From Asterionellopsis glacialis (Eukaryota; Bacillariophyta; Plagiogrammaphyceae; Rhaphoneidales; Asterionellopsidaceae), in NCBI GenBank assembly GCA_014885115.2, contig WKLE02000158.1, forward strand, positions 1 to 12,304: a DNA stretch of 12,304 nucleotides, given 5' to 3'. This document shows positions 1 through 8,500 of this stretch, one piece after another (position 1 is the stretch's first letter; each line of letters starts with the position of its first letter). Both the position numbers and the translations under genes were made by a program. The notes beneath the pieces are model-generated. The model was not told the origin of the DNA and did no database searches. It saw nothing but the letters and a program-made list of their open reading frames with translations.

Positions 1-325
1 TGGACACTCCTCTCATTTTTTCAAAATCACCACAGGTGACATCACTCCCAAAACTCCCAGTAAATACATCATTTCTAAGAGAAGTGCCTTCAAATCTACG
101 TCTCTTACTGTACCAAAATCCCCGGTCAAAAACGACCGGGAAAATTCCATGTGAACAAGAACCAGGCAAGACGGCAATCAACAAACTGACAATGATGACA
201 GCCATGTTACCAGCCGACGTGACATGTTGTTGATTGTTGTTGTTGGCTGCAGCAACAATAAATAAAAGAGGGGAAAGAACAAGCACAAAGATCTGGGAAA
301 ACGACAACGCGCGAGCGAATGCCAT
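1..325 (-). CDS. Partial secreted or membrane protein, unknown function (3' end outside window)
   Basis: I do not recognise this family. Reading leftward from the ATG at 325-323, the frame is open for 108 codons to the window edge. The upstream in-frame stop is TAA at 439-437, with no other ATG between, which fixes this start. Residues 1-27 form a clear signal peptide: a short Arg-containing n-region, a hydrophobic core (QIFVLVLSPLLFIV) and an AAA before an Asn/Gln-rich stretch. A second hydrophobic segment lies at residues 41-53 (MAVIIVSLLIAVL), followed by a basic patch KRRR at 74-77. The second segment could be a membrane helix. Alternatively a 103-bp intron (GT at 210-209, AG at 109-108) could be removed. 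That version would end at a TGA at 15-13 and give a 69-residue product. I prefer the unspliced reading because the sequence beyond it looks globular. The gene is divergent from the gene starting at 1402. Confidence 0.55.
   Translation of the reverse strand, partial: MAFARALSFSQIFVLVLSPLLFIVAAANNNNQQHVTSAGNMAVIIVSLLIAVLPGSCSHGIFPVVFDRGFWYSKRRRFEGTSLRNDVFTGSFGSDVTCGDFEKMRGVS
121..140. repeat. Perfect short inverted repeat (7-bp stem, 6-nt loop)
   Basis: cccggtc at 121-127 pairs with gaccggg at 134-140 around the loop aaaaac. It is GC-rich in AT-rich surroundings. It lies inside the left-edge coding frame (or inside the alternative intron), so it may be a chance feature of the coding sequence. 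Confidence 0.5.
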
Positions 326-361
326 GCTTGTTCGTGGTATTTTTTGTCGAGCGATTCTCTT

Positions 362-393
362 CGTCGATCGTGCGGGTCGTCGATCGTGCGGGT
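362..393. repeat. 16-bp tandem duplication in the leader of the left-edge gene
   Basis: The unit cgtcgatcgtgcgggt occurs twice in direct succession, at 362-377 and 378-393, and is followed by a related partial copy (cggtcgtcgat, 394-404). It is locally GC-rich and sits 37-68 bp upstream of the ATG at 325 on the minus strand. It is therefore probably in the 5' untranslated leader or core promoter of that gene. It looks like a recent slippage duplication; a regulatory role is not shown. Confidence 0.7.
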
Positions 394-985
394 CGGTCGT
401 CGATTGTAGTTCTCGACAATCAAATATTGAATGTTGTTAGGGTTGATTGATGAGTGTGATGTGGTGCTTGTGGTTTCTTTTACCAAAATAGTTTTGTAGG
501 TTGCTGATTGTTTCATGTAATTATATTAAAAATAAACACTGCTGTGTCCACAAACCTTCTTGCAATGATCATTATTATGTGTTGATTTTTTATTGTTGTT
601 TATTTTGATGTCCTTGTTGCCACTGAATTGTTGTGAACGTGCATTCTATGATTCTTAATTGTACATCAATTGTTGTTTTCACAAGAAGTAACAACCAACT
701 AGTTTGAAAACGACCACCCTCACCATATGAAGCTCTATTCCCACCTCTACACAAACATAACCACTTCACATTCCTTCAAATTACACTCCTGTCTTCCATG
801 GGGATGATGATATATTGTTGACAATTTCCAACTGTTGAACCCAAAGACAGGACCACGTGCCGTGCAAAATTACTAGCAAAAAATGCTCCAACTTCGACTT
901 GTCAAAAAACATACTTCCAGCTGCCCTTTTTTTTCATGACAAAAAGCTTGTTATTCTTCAACGAATTTCTGATAATCCCTGTACC

Positions 986-1045
986 TGGGACCATCCTTAT
1001 CTGCAATGCAATACTGCAAACGGACCACCGTTCGCCATGGTCCCA
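986..1045. repeat. 9-bp perfect inverted repeat, 42-bp spacer
   Basis: tgggaccat at 986-994 is the exact reverse complement of atggtccca at 1037-1045. It lies 357-416 bp upstream of the start at 1402. It could be a paired binding site or the ends of a small decayed element, but no target-site duplication or transposase is visible, so I give no function. Confidence 0.4.
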
Positions 1046-1401
1046 TTTTGTCGTGTAAATATCGCGCTGGCTGCTTAAAAATGTTCGAAAAGCCAAGAAG
1101 GTTGGTACTCGAGTCACGTAGCAAAATGAGTAGGATTTTTTTGTTCCGCCCGAAAAATGCATCGTCCCACCGCCCATTCTCACCAAAAGAATTTTGAGAA
1201 ATGAGAACCCAACCTGTAACGAAGCGATACCGGCGACAAAGCCTTGACACGATATGATGTGCGAATCAAACACTCTTTCACGAACGAGAAGCGACAGTTC
1301 CCAAAAAGCTTTTACGTCAACAACTTCTGATATACCCAGGTCGAATAATAAAAGTGTTACCGTATTTTGAAATTACTTACTAACTATCTTCAAATTATCC
1401 A

Positions 1402-4400
1402 ATGAGTTTAGCGGCAAATGAGAGAAGGTGTAACAATTTAAGAAGAAATGGTGAAGTGAACTCAAAGCGCAACGAGGGTTACCCTGATCACATTAGCCAA
1501 GATGTAATTGAAGCCACTCGACAGGTAGCTTTTTCGATTGCGACTGTTGGTATTGGAGAAAAACAGCCAGTTCATGGATGTCTCTTCATTGTTGGCAATG
1601 CACGGCGTCTTTGCGATCAAAAAGAAAACTTTGGGCGAATAAAAGTGCCTACTATGGACTGTAGTAAGAAGTCCTGGGGCGACAGTAATGAAAAGCGATA
1701 CAACGTTTTCGATTTTGAGAGTCGATCCAACGTTGGCATTAAACTTTTTTGCAGCACTGATGGGGGGCTGGTGATTGATGGTATAACAGGAGATGTATGG
1801 TGTGGAAGTTTTATAGTGAATGATCTAAGTCATGCAAACAGAGAAACCTCTGGCGGTGCTAGAAGTCAGGCTGCATCATCGATAGCTGAACAAGCAGGTG
1901 GCTGCTATGTCATCAAACTTTCTCAAGAGTATTGTGTTAGCGTAGACAAACAACTCCCCGAGGAAGCGGTAATCGAGGTTTACAACTGCACAAATGAGTG
2001 TATCAAAGACCCCATCCCTGTAAAGCATCTAAGCAATAGCAACATTCCCCAGGATCTCATGTTGACTGTTCAACAATTGCTAGAACGTGGTTATAAAAGC
2101 CCACCAGACTTGCAAGAATCAGAAGAATCGGACAGTGATTCATCTATATCAAAGTTTACGCATGTGTCCATAAGTCTGTCGTTAGGGGAAAGATATGAAA
2201 AGGACCTGAAATGGAATGAAAAAATTGCTTCTAGCAAAAATCATATCAACCAACACCTGGACGATATATACAACTTGTTAAGGGGGAGCGGTGCAGAATG
2301 TCCACAAGTTGAAATACAACGAAATAAGAAACGAAAACTTGGCATTCTTAGCGCAGATAAAGTTGTCGTAAAGTTGAAGTGCACTTTGTACTTGTTAGAA
2401 GGCCGCACTGATGAACACACTTTTTACTTGTTAGAAGACCGTACTGATGAACACCTTCAATTAGTAAAAGATGCATGTTTTGGTATTGCAGAAATCCTCA
2501 AAGATGCAGGTGCTGATGAAAATTTGTTGAAAAGAATAATTCGCCCTCCTTGTTTTTACAAGGGATCCATATTTATCCTTCTTGAGGCTCCATTGAAAAT
2601 ATTCAATTTGTTGTTTTCTCTTTTGGTAGAATCTGATACTGCGAATGGTCTCTGTATTGGAGAAAAACGGAGAGAACCAATATATCTCACTTCAATTGCT
2701 CCTTTGTTTCTTGTCGAGACACCGGCAAACATAATATTTCCATACCTAAAGAAAAGTCTTCCTAGTGATGATGTTGACTTGATACCTTTGGAGAAAGCCG
2801 ACATGATACTTTTCAAGGAAAATGATATTACTTTTTTTGTGCCAAAATCGGTAGATACATGGGATAACATTTTTCAGAATAGTAGTGGTCAACTTGAAGA
2901 AGAAATTCGAGAAATTCAGATCAAGACCATTGACTTGAAACATGAGATTGGAAAGCCAGATCAAATCTCCATTAGTATTTCTAAAAAGTCAGCAAAGGGG
3001 GACGGCGAAGAGAGATCAGCCACAACTGAAACTGCTGTGGCAAGTACAACATCACTTCAGCGTGCCGGTATCGAGGCAAATATTTCTAATAAATCGGAAG
3101 ATAAGGGTATTAAATCAATGAAAGCATACACAGACAGACGGTTTCGTTTTGGAATGACCGAGAGTTCAAAGAAACAGTCTATATATTCAGAAAAAGAAGG
3201 TCAACACGGTAGCGAACATCCAAGAAGAATAAATGTTCATATTCCTCAATCCGTCAAAAGAATAAGCGACTATACATACATGAACAAACGATTACTTCGT
3301 TCTATTGAGATTCCAAACTCAGTCACTTCAATAGACAGTTTTGCATTTGATGGTTGTTCGTCTCTTGGATCCATTGAGATTCCAAATTCAGTCACATCAA
3401 TAGGCAAAGCTGCATTTTATGATTGTTCGTATCTTGTATCCATTGAGATTCCAAATTCAGTCACATCAATAGGCGATTATGCATTTGATGGTTGTTCGTC
3501 TCTTGGATCCATTGAGATTCCAAATTCAGTCACATCAATAGGCAGAGGTGCATTTAATGGCTGTTCGTCTCTTGGATCCATTGAGATTCCAAATTCAGTC
3601 ACATCCATAGGCGATCATGCATTTGATGGTTGTTCGTCTCTTGGATCAATTGAGATTCCAAATTCATTCACATCAATAGGCAATTATAATTTTGGTGTAG
3701 ACCACCTCCCATTTTTTAGTTGTTCGTCTCTTGGATCCATTCAGATTCCAAATTCAGTCAAATCAAAAGGCAGAGGTGCATTTTTTGGTTGTTGGTCTCC
3801 TGGATCCATTGAGATTCCAAATTCAGTCACATCAATATGCAAAGATGCATTTAGTGGTTGTAAGTCTCTTGGATCCATTGAGATTCCAAATTCAGTCACA
3901 TCAATAGGCGATTATGCATTTAGTTATTGTTCGTCTCTTGGATCCATTGAGATTCCAAATTCAGTCACATCAATAGGCGATCATGCATTTAGTGGTTGTT
4001 TGTCTCTTGGGACTATTGAGATTCCAAATTCAGTCACATCAATAGGCGATTTTGCATTTGATGGTTGTTCGTCTCTTGGATCCATTGAGATTCCAAATTC
4101 AGTCACATCAATAGGCTATCATGCATTTGATGGTTGTTCGTCTCTTGGATCCATTGAGATTCCAAATTCAGTCACATCAATAGGCATAGATGCATTTAAT
4201 GGTTGTTCTTCTCTTGTATCCATTGAGATTCCAAATTCAGACACGTCAATAAGCTATTCTGTATTTAATGGTTGTTCGTCTCTTGGATACATTGAGATTC
4301 CAAATTCAGTCACATCAATAGACAGTTTTGCATTTCATGGTTGTTCGTCTCTTGGATCCATTGAGATTCCAAATTCAGTCACATCAATAGGTGATTATGC

Positions 4401-5055
4401 ATTTCATGGTTGTTCGTCTCTTGGATCCATTGAGATTCCAAATTCAGTCACATCATTGGGCGATTATGTATTTTATCGTTGTTCGTCTCTCGGATCCTTT
4501 AAGATTCCAAACTCAGTCACATCAATAGGCGGTTATGCATTTTATGGTTGTTCATCTCTTGGATCCATTGAGATTCCAAATTCAGTCACATCAATAGGCA
4601 AAGCTGCATTTCATTGTTGTTCGTCTCTTGGATCCATTGAGATTCCAAATTCAGTCACATCAATAAGCGATTATGCATTTGGTGGTTGTTCGTCTCTTGG
4701 ATACATTGAGATTCCAAATTCAGTCACATCAATAGGCTTTTATTTATTTAATGGTTGTTCGTCTCTTAGATCCATTGAGATTCCAAATTCAGTTACATCA
4801 ATAAGCGATTATGTATGTAATGGTTGTTCATCTCTTGGATCCATTGAGATTCCAAATTCAGTCACATCAATAGGCATAGGTGCATTTAATGGTTGTTCGT
4901 CTCTTGGATCCATTGAGATTCCTAATTCAGTCACATCAATAGGCGATTATGCATTTTATGGTTGTTCGTCTCTTGGATCCATTGAGATTCCAAATTCAGT
5001 CACATCACTAGGCGATAATGCATTTGATGGTTGTTGGTCTCTTGGGACCATTTAG
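1402..5055 (+). CDS. DAC-like (diadenylate cyclase fold) domain fused to a BspA-type LRR array
   Basis: Single open frame of 1217 residues. An in-frame TAA at 1381-1383 makes the ATG at 1402 the first possible start. Residues 36-195 resemble DisA_N/DAC domains of the archaeal DacZ kind. They show a helix leading into [15 protein letters not shown] (matching the PVGxLFVxGD strand), then TDGGLVID at 119-126 (the DGA motif), GARSQAA at 152-158 (the G-x-RHR motif) and a closing helix and strand ([11 protein letters not shown]). Known DAC enzymes condense two ATP to c-di-AMP. Residues 215-610 are unassigned and include an acidic stretch ([10 protein letters not shown], 239-248), a KKRK nuclear-signal-like patch at 309-312 and a 12-residue tandem duplication. 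Residues 611-633 are a degenerate repeat; 634-1215 are 25 repeats of consensus [23 protein letters not shown]. No signal peptide is visible, so the protein is probably intracellular. The fold call is fairly strong; activity is uncertain because the RHR motif is changed. Confidence 0.85.
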   Translation: MSLAANERRCNNLRRNGEVNSKRNEGYPDHISQDVIEATRQVAFSIATVGIGEKQPVHGCLFIVGNARRLCDQKENFGRIKVPTMDCSKKSWGDSNEKRYNVFDFESRSNVGIKLFCSTDGGLVIDGITGDVWCGSFIVNDLSHANRETSGGARSQAASSIAEQAGGCYVIKLSQEYCVSVDKQLPEEAVIEVYNCTNECIKDPIPVKHLSNSNIPQDLMLTVQQLLERGYKSPPDLQESEESDSDSSISKFTHVSISLSLGERYEKDLKWNEKIASSKNHINQHLDDIYNLLRGSGAECPQVEIQRNKKRKLGILSADKVVVKLKCTLYLLEGRTDEHTFYLLEDRTDEHLQLVKDACFGIAEILKDAGADENLLKRIIRPPCFYKGSIFILLEAPLKIFNLLFSLLVESDTANGLCIGEKRREPIYLTSIAPLFLVETPANIIFPYLKKSLPSDDVDLIPLEKADMILFKENDITFFVPKSVDTWDNIFQNSSGQLEEEIREIQIKTIDLKHEIGKPDQISISISKKSAKGDGEERSATTETAVASTTSLQRAGIEANISNKSEDKGIKSMKAYTDRRFRFGMTESSKKQSIYSEKEGQHGSEHPRRINVHIPQSVKRISDYTYMNKRLLRSIEIPNSVTSIDSFAFDGCSSLGSIEIPNSVTSIGKAAFYDCSYLVSIEIPNSVTSIGDYAFDGCSSLGSIEIPNSVTSIGRGAFNGCSSLGSIEIPNSVTSIGDHAFDGCSSLGSIEIPNSFTSIGNYNFGVDHLPFFSCSSLGSIQIPNSVKSKGRGAFFGCWSPGSIEIPNSVTSICKDAFSGCKSLGSIEIPNSVTSIGDYAFSYCSSLGSIEIPNSVTSIGDHAFSGCLSLGTIEIPNSVTSIGDFAFDGCSSLGSIEIPNSVTSIGYHAFDGCSSLGSIEIPNSVTSIGIDAFNGCSSLVSIEIPNSDTSISYSVFNGCSSLGYIEIPNSVTSIDSFAFHGCSSLGSIEIPNSVTSIGDYAFHGCSSLGSIEIPNSVTSLGDYVFYRCSSLGSFKIPNSVTSIGGYAFYGCSSLGSIEIPNSVTSIGKAAFHCCSSLGSIEIPNSVTSISDYAFGGCSSLGYIEIPNSVTSIGFYLFNGCSSLRSIEIPNSVTSISDYVCNGCSSLGSIEIPNSVTSIGIGAFNGCSSLGSIEIPNSVTSIGDYAFYGCSSLGSIEIPNSVTSLGDNAFDGCWSLGTI
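1507..1986 (+). other. DisA_N/DAC-like domain (residues 36-195)
   Basis: Order of elements seen: amphipathic helix [12 protein letters not shown] (36-47), strand HGCLFIVGN (58-66), a variable insert, then helix [11 protein letters not shown] (112-122) with Asp120 where DAC enzymes place the metal-binding Asp of DGA. A strand LVID and strand DVWCGSFIV follow, then Gly152-Ala-Arg154-Ser155-Gln156 at the G-x-R-H-R position, helix [10 protein letters not shown] and strand CYVIKLSQE. Spacing and order match DAC proteins. Departures are Ala to Gly in DGA, His to Ser and the second Arg to Gln. Archaeal-type members, as I recall them, also vary at the last Arg, so Ser for His is the most worrying change. 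Alignment is by eye from known family motifs. Confidence 0.75.
2386..2457 (+). repeat. 36-bp in-frame tandem duplication
   Basis: Codons 329-340 ([12 protein letters not shown]) are repeated immediately as codons 341-352 ([12 protein letters not shown]). The two 36-bp copies, 2386-2421 and 2422-2457, differ at only a few bases, so the duplication looks recent. It adds 12 residues near the start of the middle region's strand-helix segment without breaking the frame. Confidence 0.85.
3232..5046 (+). repeat. 69-bp tandem repeats encoding 25 BspA-type LRR units plus one degenerate unit
   Basis: The first unit (3232-3300, residues 611-633, [17 protein letters not shown]...) is diverged. From 3301 to 5046 there are 25 units of 23 codons, nearly identical at the DNA level; most carry the string ggatccattgagattcc, giving a BamHI site about every 69 bp. 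The consensus matches the Treponema/BspA LRR (LRR_5) pattern with IP, AF and C..L positions. The Cys at unit position 19 is present in all 25. Unit 6 (3646-3735) has a seven-codon insertion (30 residues instead of 23). Unit 22 has Cys for the usual Phe. Differences cluster at unit positions 12-14 and 17-18. The homogeneity implies recent expansion or gene conversion. Confidence 0.95.
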
Positions 5056-5106
5056 ATTCCAATCTCATTCACATCAATAGGCTATCTTGCATTTCCTGGT
5101 TCATGA
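5056..5106 (+). pseudogene. Remnant of a 26th LRR unit beyond the stop codon
   Basis: The codon after ATT in the last unit is TAG (5053-5055) where other units have GAG. In the same frame the sequence continues as ATT CCA ... for 16 codons (IPISFTSIGYLAFPGS) to TGA at 5104-5106. This is clearly repeat-derived but shortened and diverged. A single G-to-T change therefore explains the present stop. Readthrough of TAG would add 16 residues plus the residue inserted at the stop; otherwise this is untranslated remnant sequence. Confidence 0.85.
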
Positions 5107-5564
5107 TTAAGTTTTGTGAAATTATTACTCAGGAATGGTTTACTGAAGACTTCACAAGGTTTTTATTGATAATATCGTATGTGTAACATGATTTCGAAAC
5201 GTCTGTTCTACTCATATTGTCAGATCTAATCTAAAATATTTTAATTTATATATTTTGTATGTAGATGCTGGCTCCATAAAGATGAACCATTTTATTGTTG
5301 GCGGTTCTAGGCCATTCTCAAAAATTTCTAAGCACGAGTTTCCAATAAAAAAGTTTCGCGGTCACTCGTATGGAATATAGTCATTATCGTGTTCATCTGT
5401 GGTGTTGAGAAAATCAAAGAGCAAGGCATATCACGAACTCCTGATCAAATCATCAACACAGTCGAAGTAAAGAAGGCACAAGAATTAACATTTTGTCTAA
5501 CTTTAGGTTCTTCCCCAATGAAGAGCAGGGACTATACAAAAAGTATAACCCTGTCATTTGTGGA
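5107..5564. other. Convergent intergenic region (3' ends of two genes)
   Basis: The LRR gene and the armadillo-type gene end toward each other here. The stretch is AT-rich and holds an AATAAA at 5344-5349 that could serve as a plus-strand polyadenylation signal. A frame at 5389-5865 plus runs into the antisense of the armadillo gene and looks like a shadow. I see no RNA gene or mobile element. Confidence 0.5.
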
Positions 5565-8500
5565 TTACATGTCATTTGCTAAATTCTTCAATGCTTCCTT
5601 GACCAAAAACGATGGACTTCCTTCATTATTTTGTCCTACTGGATCTTTTTTGAAACTTGCATGTGTCAAGGCTGTCATTACCAATTCGTTTTGGACCATA
5701 AACTTTCGAGCCGCGGGTTCACGACTAATCATTTCTAATGCAGCAATCGCACTGGCACGAGTATCGGTGTCATTCATGCCTTCCAATAAAGCTAAATTGG
5801 CTAAAGCTTTGAGTAACCCGTCGTGCATCGCCATGGGACGACGATTTTCTGCTAGAGTTGCCTGAGATTTGAAAGCTTCGGCAATACAACTTGTTTTAGT
5901 CCACTGAGACGATACTGTTAAAGCACTTAACAAGGTGCGATGACAGGGCATTGGATAATGAACATCTGCAGCCATCCATTCCAATGCACGAGCGCAGTAT
6001 ACACGAACATCTGCACTATAATCCGTCAAAACAGCACGTGCAATTGATTCAAATAGTCGTGGATGATTACCCATTGTTTCGACTGTTTCCTCTGTGTTGT
6101 TACGTGCCATGTTGAACAACGCCTCACTGGCATTGATCCGTGCCTCATCTACGGGATCTTCCGATAAAACACGTCTCAAGGCTTCTAAAATTTCACCATC
6201 ACAATGACGTGCCATACGTTCTGTATTGGCAACAACACAAGCCAGGGTAAACATAGCAGCTGAGGCGTATCGACGTGTAAAGGGTGACTTGTCACCAATC
6301 AGATGAACCAAAACATCCAACAACCCATCGTGTTCTACCATGGTGACCTTGTTTTCGTCAGCGTATGCTAAATTCATAATCACAATGGCTGCATGTTCTC
6401 TAGCTTCTTCACTCGGGTCATTAAGTGCCAATCTTACCAAGGCATCTAACAACCCCTTGTGATGGACCATTTTCACCTTATTTTCTTCTGCACATGCTAA
6501 ATTCACAATGGTCGCGATAGCATCCACACGTGATGCCGCAAGTTCTGCCTCTTCTTGTCGTTGACTGTATTCATCATTTTCACTCTGATGCTGATCACCT
6601 TCGCCATAGGCAGAAGCACTATCAACAGAGCGTTGGCGATCTAATTGATAAACGAGCGCGTCTAATAATCCTGGATGATGCGCCATGGGGACCATTGCTG
6701 ATAAGACACGTGAAAAGTATCGTAAGACTTGTAATAACTGTGCTACAGCAATAGGATTGGTAGGTTCTTCCACACGAATCATATCCAACTCATTCCTCAT
6801 TTGGTCTGCTTCTTGTTGACCACGTAATTCACGCTGTTGCAAAGCAGCCCTCAAGGATTTGGCAGTAGTAGCTCCACTTCCCGAGGTTGATGATGTATGT
6901 GCAGTAATGGTAGATCTTGCACCTACAACAGTCCCCGAAACACGTGAGGACACAATCGATGATGCTGCATCTTCATCACCCTCCATGACTGTTTCTAATT
7001 CCTGGTCATTCATTGGTACATTATTTGTATTGTACTCAGAGTACGTTTCATAGGATGTTGTTTCTTCATCTACGTCTGATAATACTGTTTCAACTTCATA
7101 TTGATGACGATTTCCACTTCTACCTGTAGTGGTAGTTCCATTACCGGTAGATCGGCTTTGCTTACTGTTCGAATCTGTCACACTACCTGATGGTGCAAGG
7201 TATGTATCACCTGCCTTGGTTGATATACCAAAGGTATCATCATCTTTTAAGGTTGCTGCTGTCGACTGTCCCGATTTGGCAGCAGATGATGCCAACGTTT
7301 TAGATAAGGATGATTGACCATACGAATCCATCATGGTTGATTCATCTCCAGGACGGGTAGATTCTTCGTTATAGGCACTGTTTCCATATTCTGTCTCTGT
7401 CTCTTGATCATCGTGGTAATCACCGTCATCATGGTTGTTGTTACCTTGTTGGAGTTGTTGTTCTCTCATTTTGGCTACAGCAAGTTCTTTCAAGGCTTCT
7501 TCTAGTTCTTCTTGTCGTTTGACATGTAGAGGTTTACCCAGCATTTCCACAAATAAAGGTAATATAGATTCCCTTAATTCTGAAAAACTCAATGCAATGC
7601 GAGACCGGCTTGCACGGTACACCATTTCCAGAGCTGTACAAATCAAGGCCACCTCATCTGATCCACGATCTACCTGAAAGGCAAATGCCAGTTTTTGAAA
7701 TAAAATCTTATCGGCATGCAAATCCAACTCTTCATCGTGCTTGTATTCATCATCATGATCAAATTCAGCCACAGCTGTCCGTAATGCCATTAATCGATGT
7801 TCACGTGGTGCAATGGCTGAATTTAAATCTGTTTCATATATATATATAATATATATATTGTAAAAGGAAATTCGTATAACAACAGAAATGAAAGTTGTCC
7901 GTAGATGTGTGTGAGAATTGGAAATTCGAGAAAGTTATTACAATAGGATCAGATATGAATTCATTTTTTTTCATGGTATCCTGTGTGCTGGTTGGAAAAA
8001 AAGGAGAGCTAAAACCCGCGCTATACACTTTTGGCTGCAAAAGATACCATTTCAGTATCTTTTTTTCTTTTTCCAACCTCTCCACAAGGACATTTGTGTT
8101 CCAGGTAAAGCACATTAGGAAAGCCTGGTAGGGCACAAGAACAATTTGGTCCAACGATACCATTTCAAAAGCACGGTGACAATTACACGGTCCAGATGGA
8201 TGCCGACGTGTACATTGATAATATCGAGAAAAAAAGATACAATCGAAAGAAAGAGGTATCTTCCACAAGTGCACTGCAGGGAAAGAGAAGGAGACTGCAT
8301 TACACCAAACTCACCATAGAGAATAAGTTTCAAGACATCACCGCGACGTTCATCTTCAACGTTGGGACCCACCGAAGCTCCACCGCCTCCACCCATAATC
8401 ATGGTGCTCATGTTAGCGACGTCACCTCCACAATCAGCTGTGAAGTTGCTGTCGTACTTGAAGTGTAGGTCAACAACGAATTCCTCTCCCCGTCTCTCTG

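Larger units (their letters stand above)
326..1401. other. Divergent intergenic region, no supported gene
   Basis: This 1076-bp stretch separates the minus-strand left-edge gene from the plus-strand gene at 1402. The short open frames (for example 857-1078 plus and 902-1273 minus) overlap one another on opposite strands, have no recognisable domains and show no coding-like composition. The stretch must hold both promoters. Visible landmarks are a CACGTG (G-box/E-box type) at 854-859 and a 9-bp inverted repeat at 986-994 and 1037-1045. I see no tRNA, rRNA or transposon. Confidence 0.6.

Noticed and set aside
121..140. Intrinsic terminator-like hairpin
   Set aside because: It has a GC stem followed by aaaa on the plus strand, but this is a eukaryotic-type region and the hairpin lies within an open coding frame on the minus strand.
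857..1273. Overlapping open frames on both strands between the first two genes
   Set aside because: No domain, no consistent coding composition, and plus and minus frames compete over the same bases; more likely chance frames in a promoter region.
1402..1986. Bacterial contamination explaining the DAC domain
   Set aside because: The same frame runs without break into the LRR array, codon and base composition match the neighbours, and flanking genes are eukaryotic in type.
3232..5106. CRISPR array or satellite DNA, because of regular 69-bp repeats
   Set aside because: The repeats are contiguous without spacers, keep a single reading frame for 25 units and encode a known LRR consensus.
5389..5865. 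Plus-strand open frame of 158 codons
   Set aside because: Most of it is antisense to the conserved C-terminal ARM repeats; it looks like a shadow.
7834..8274. Minus-strand open frame of 146 codons inside the inferred long intron
   Set aside because: It is rich in Phe, Tyr and Cys without domain pattern, ends in the TA repeat, and conflicts with the well-phased splice from 8314 to 7829. It could hide an extra exon, but I cannot support one.
8196..8468. Plus-strand open frame opposite exon 2
   Set aside because: It mirrors the better-supported minus-strand exon and has no recognisable features.
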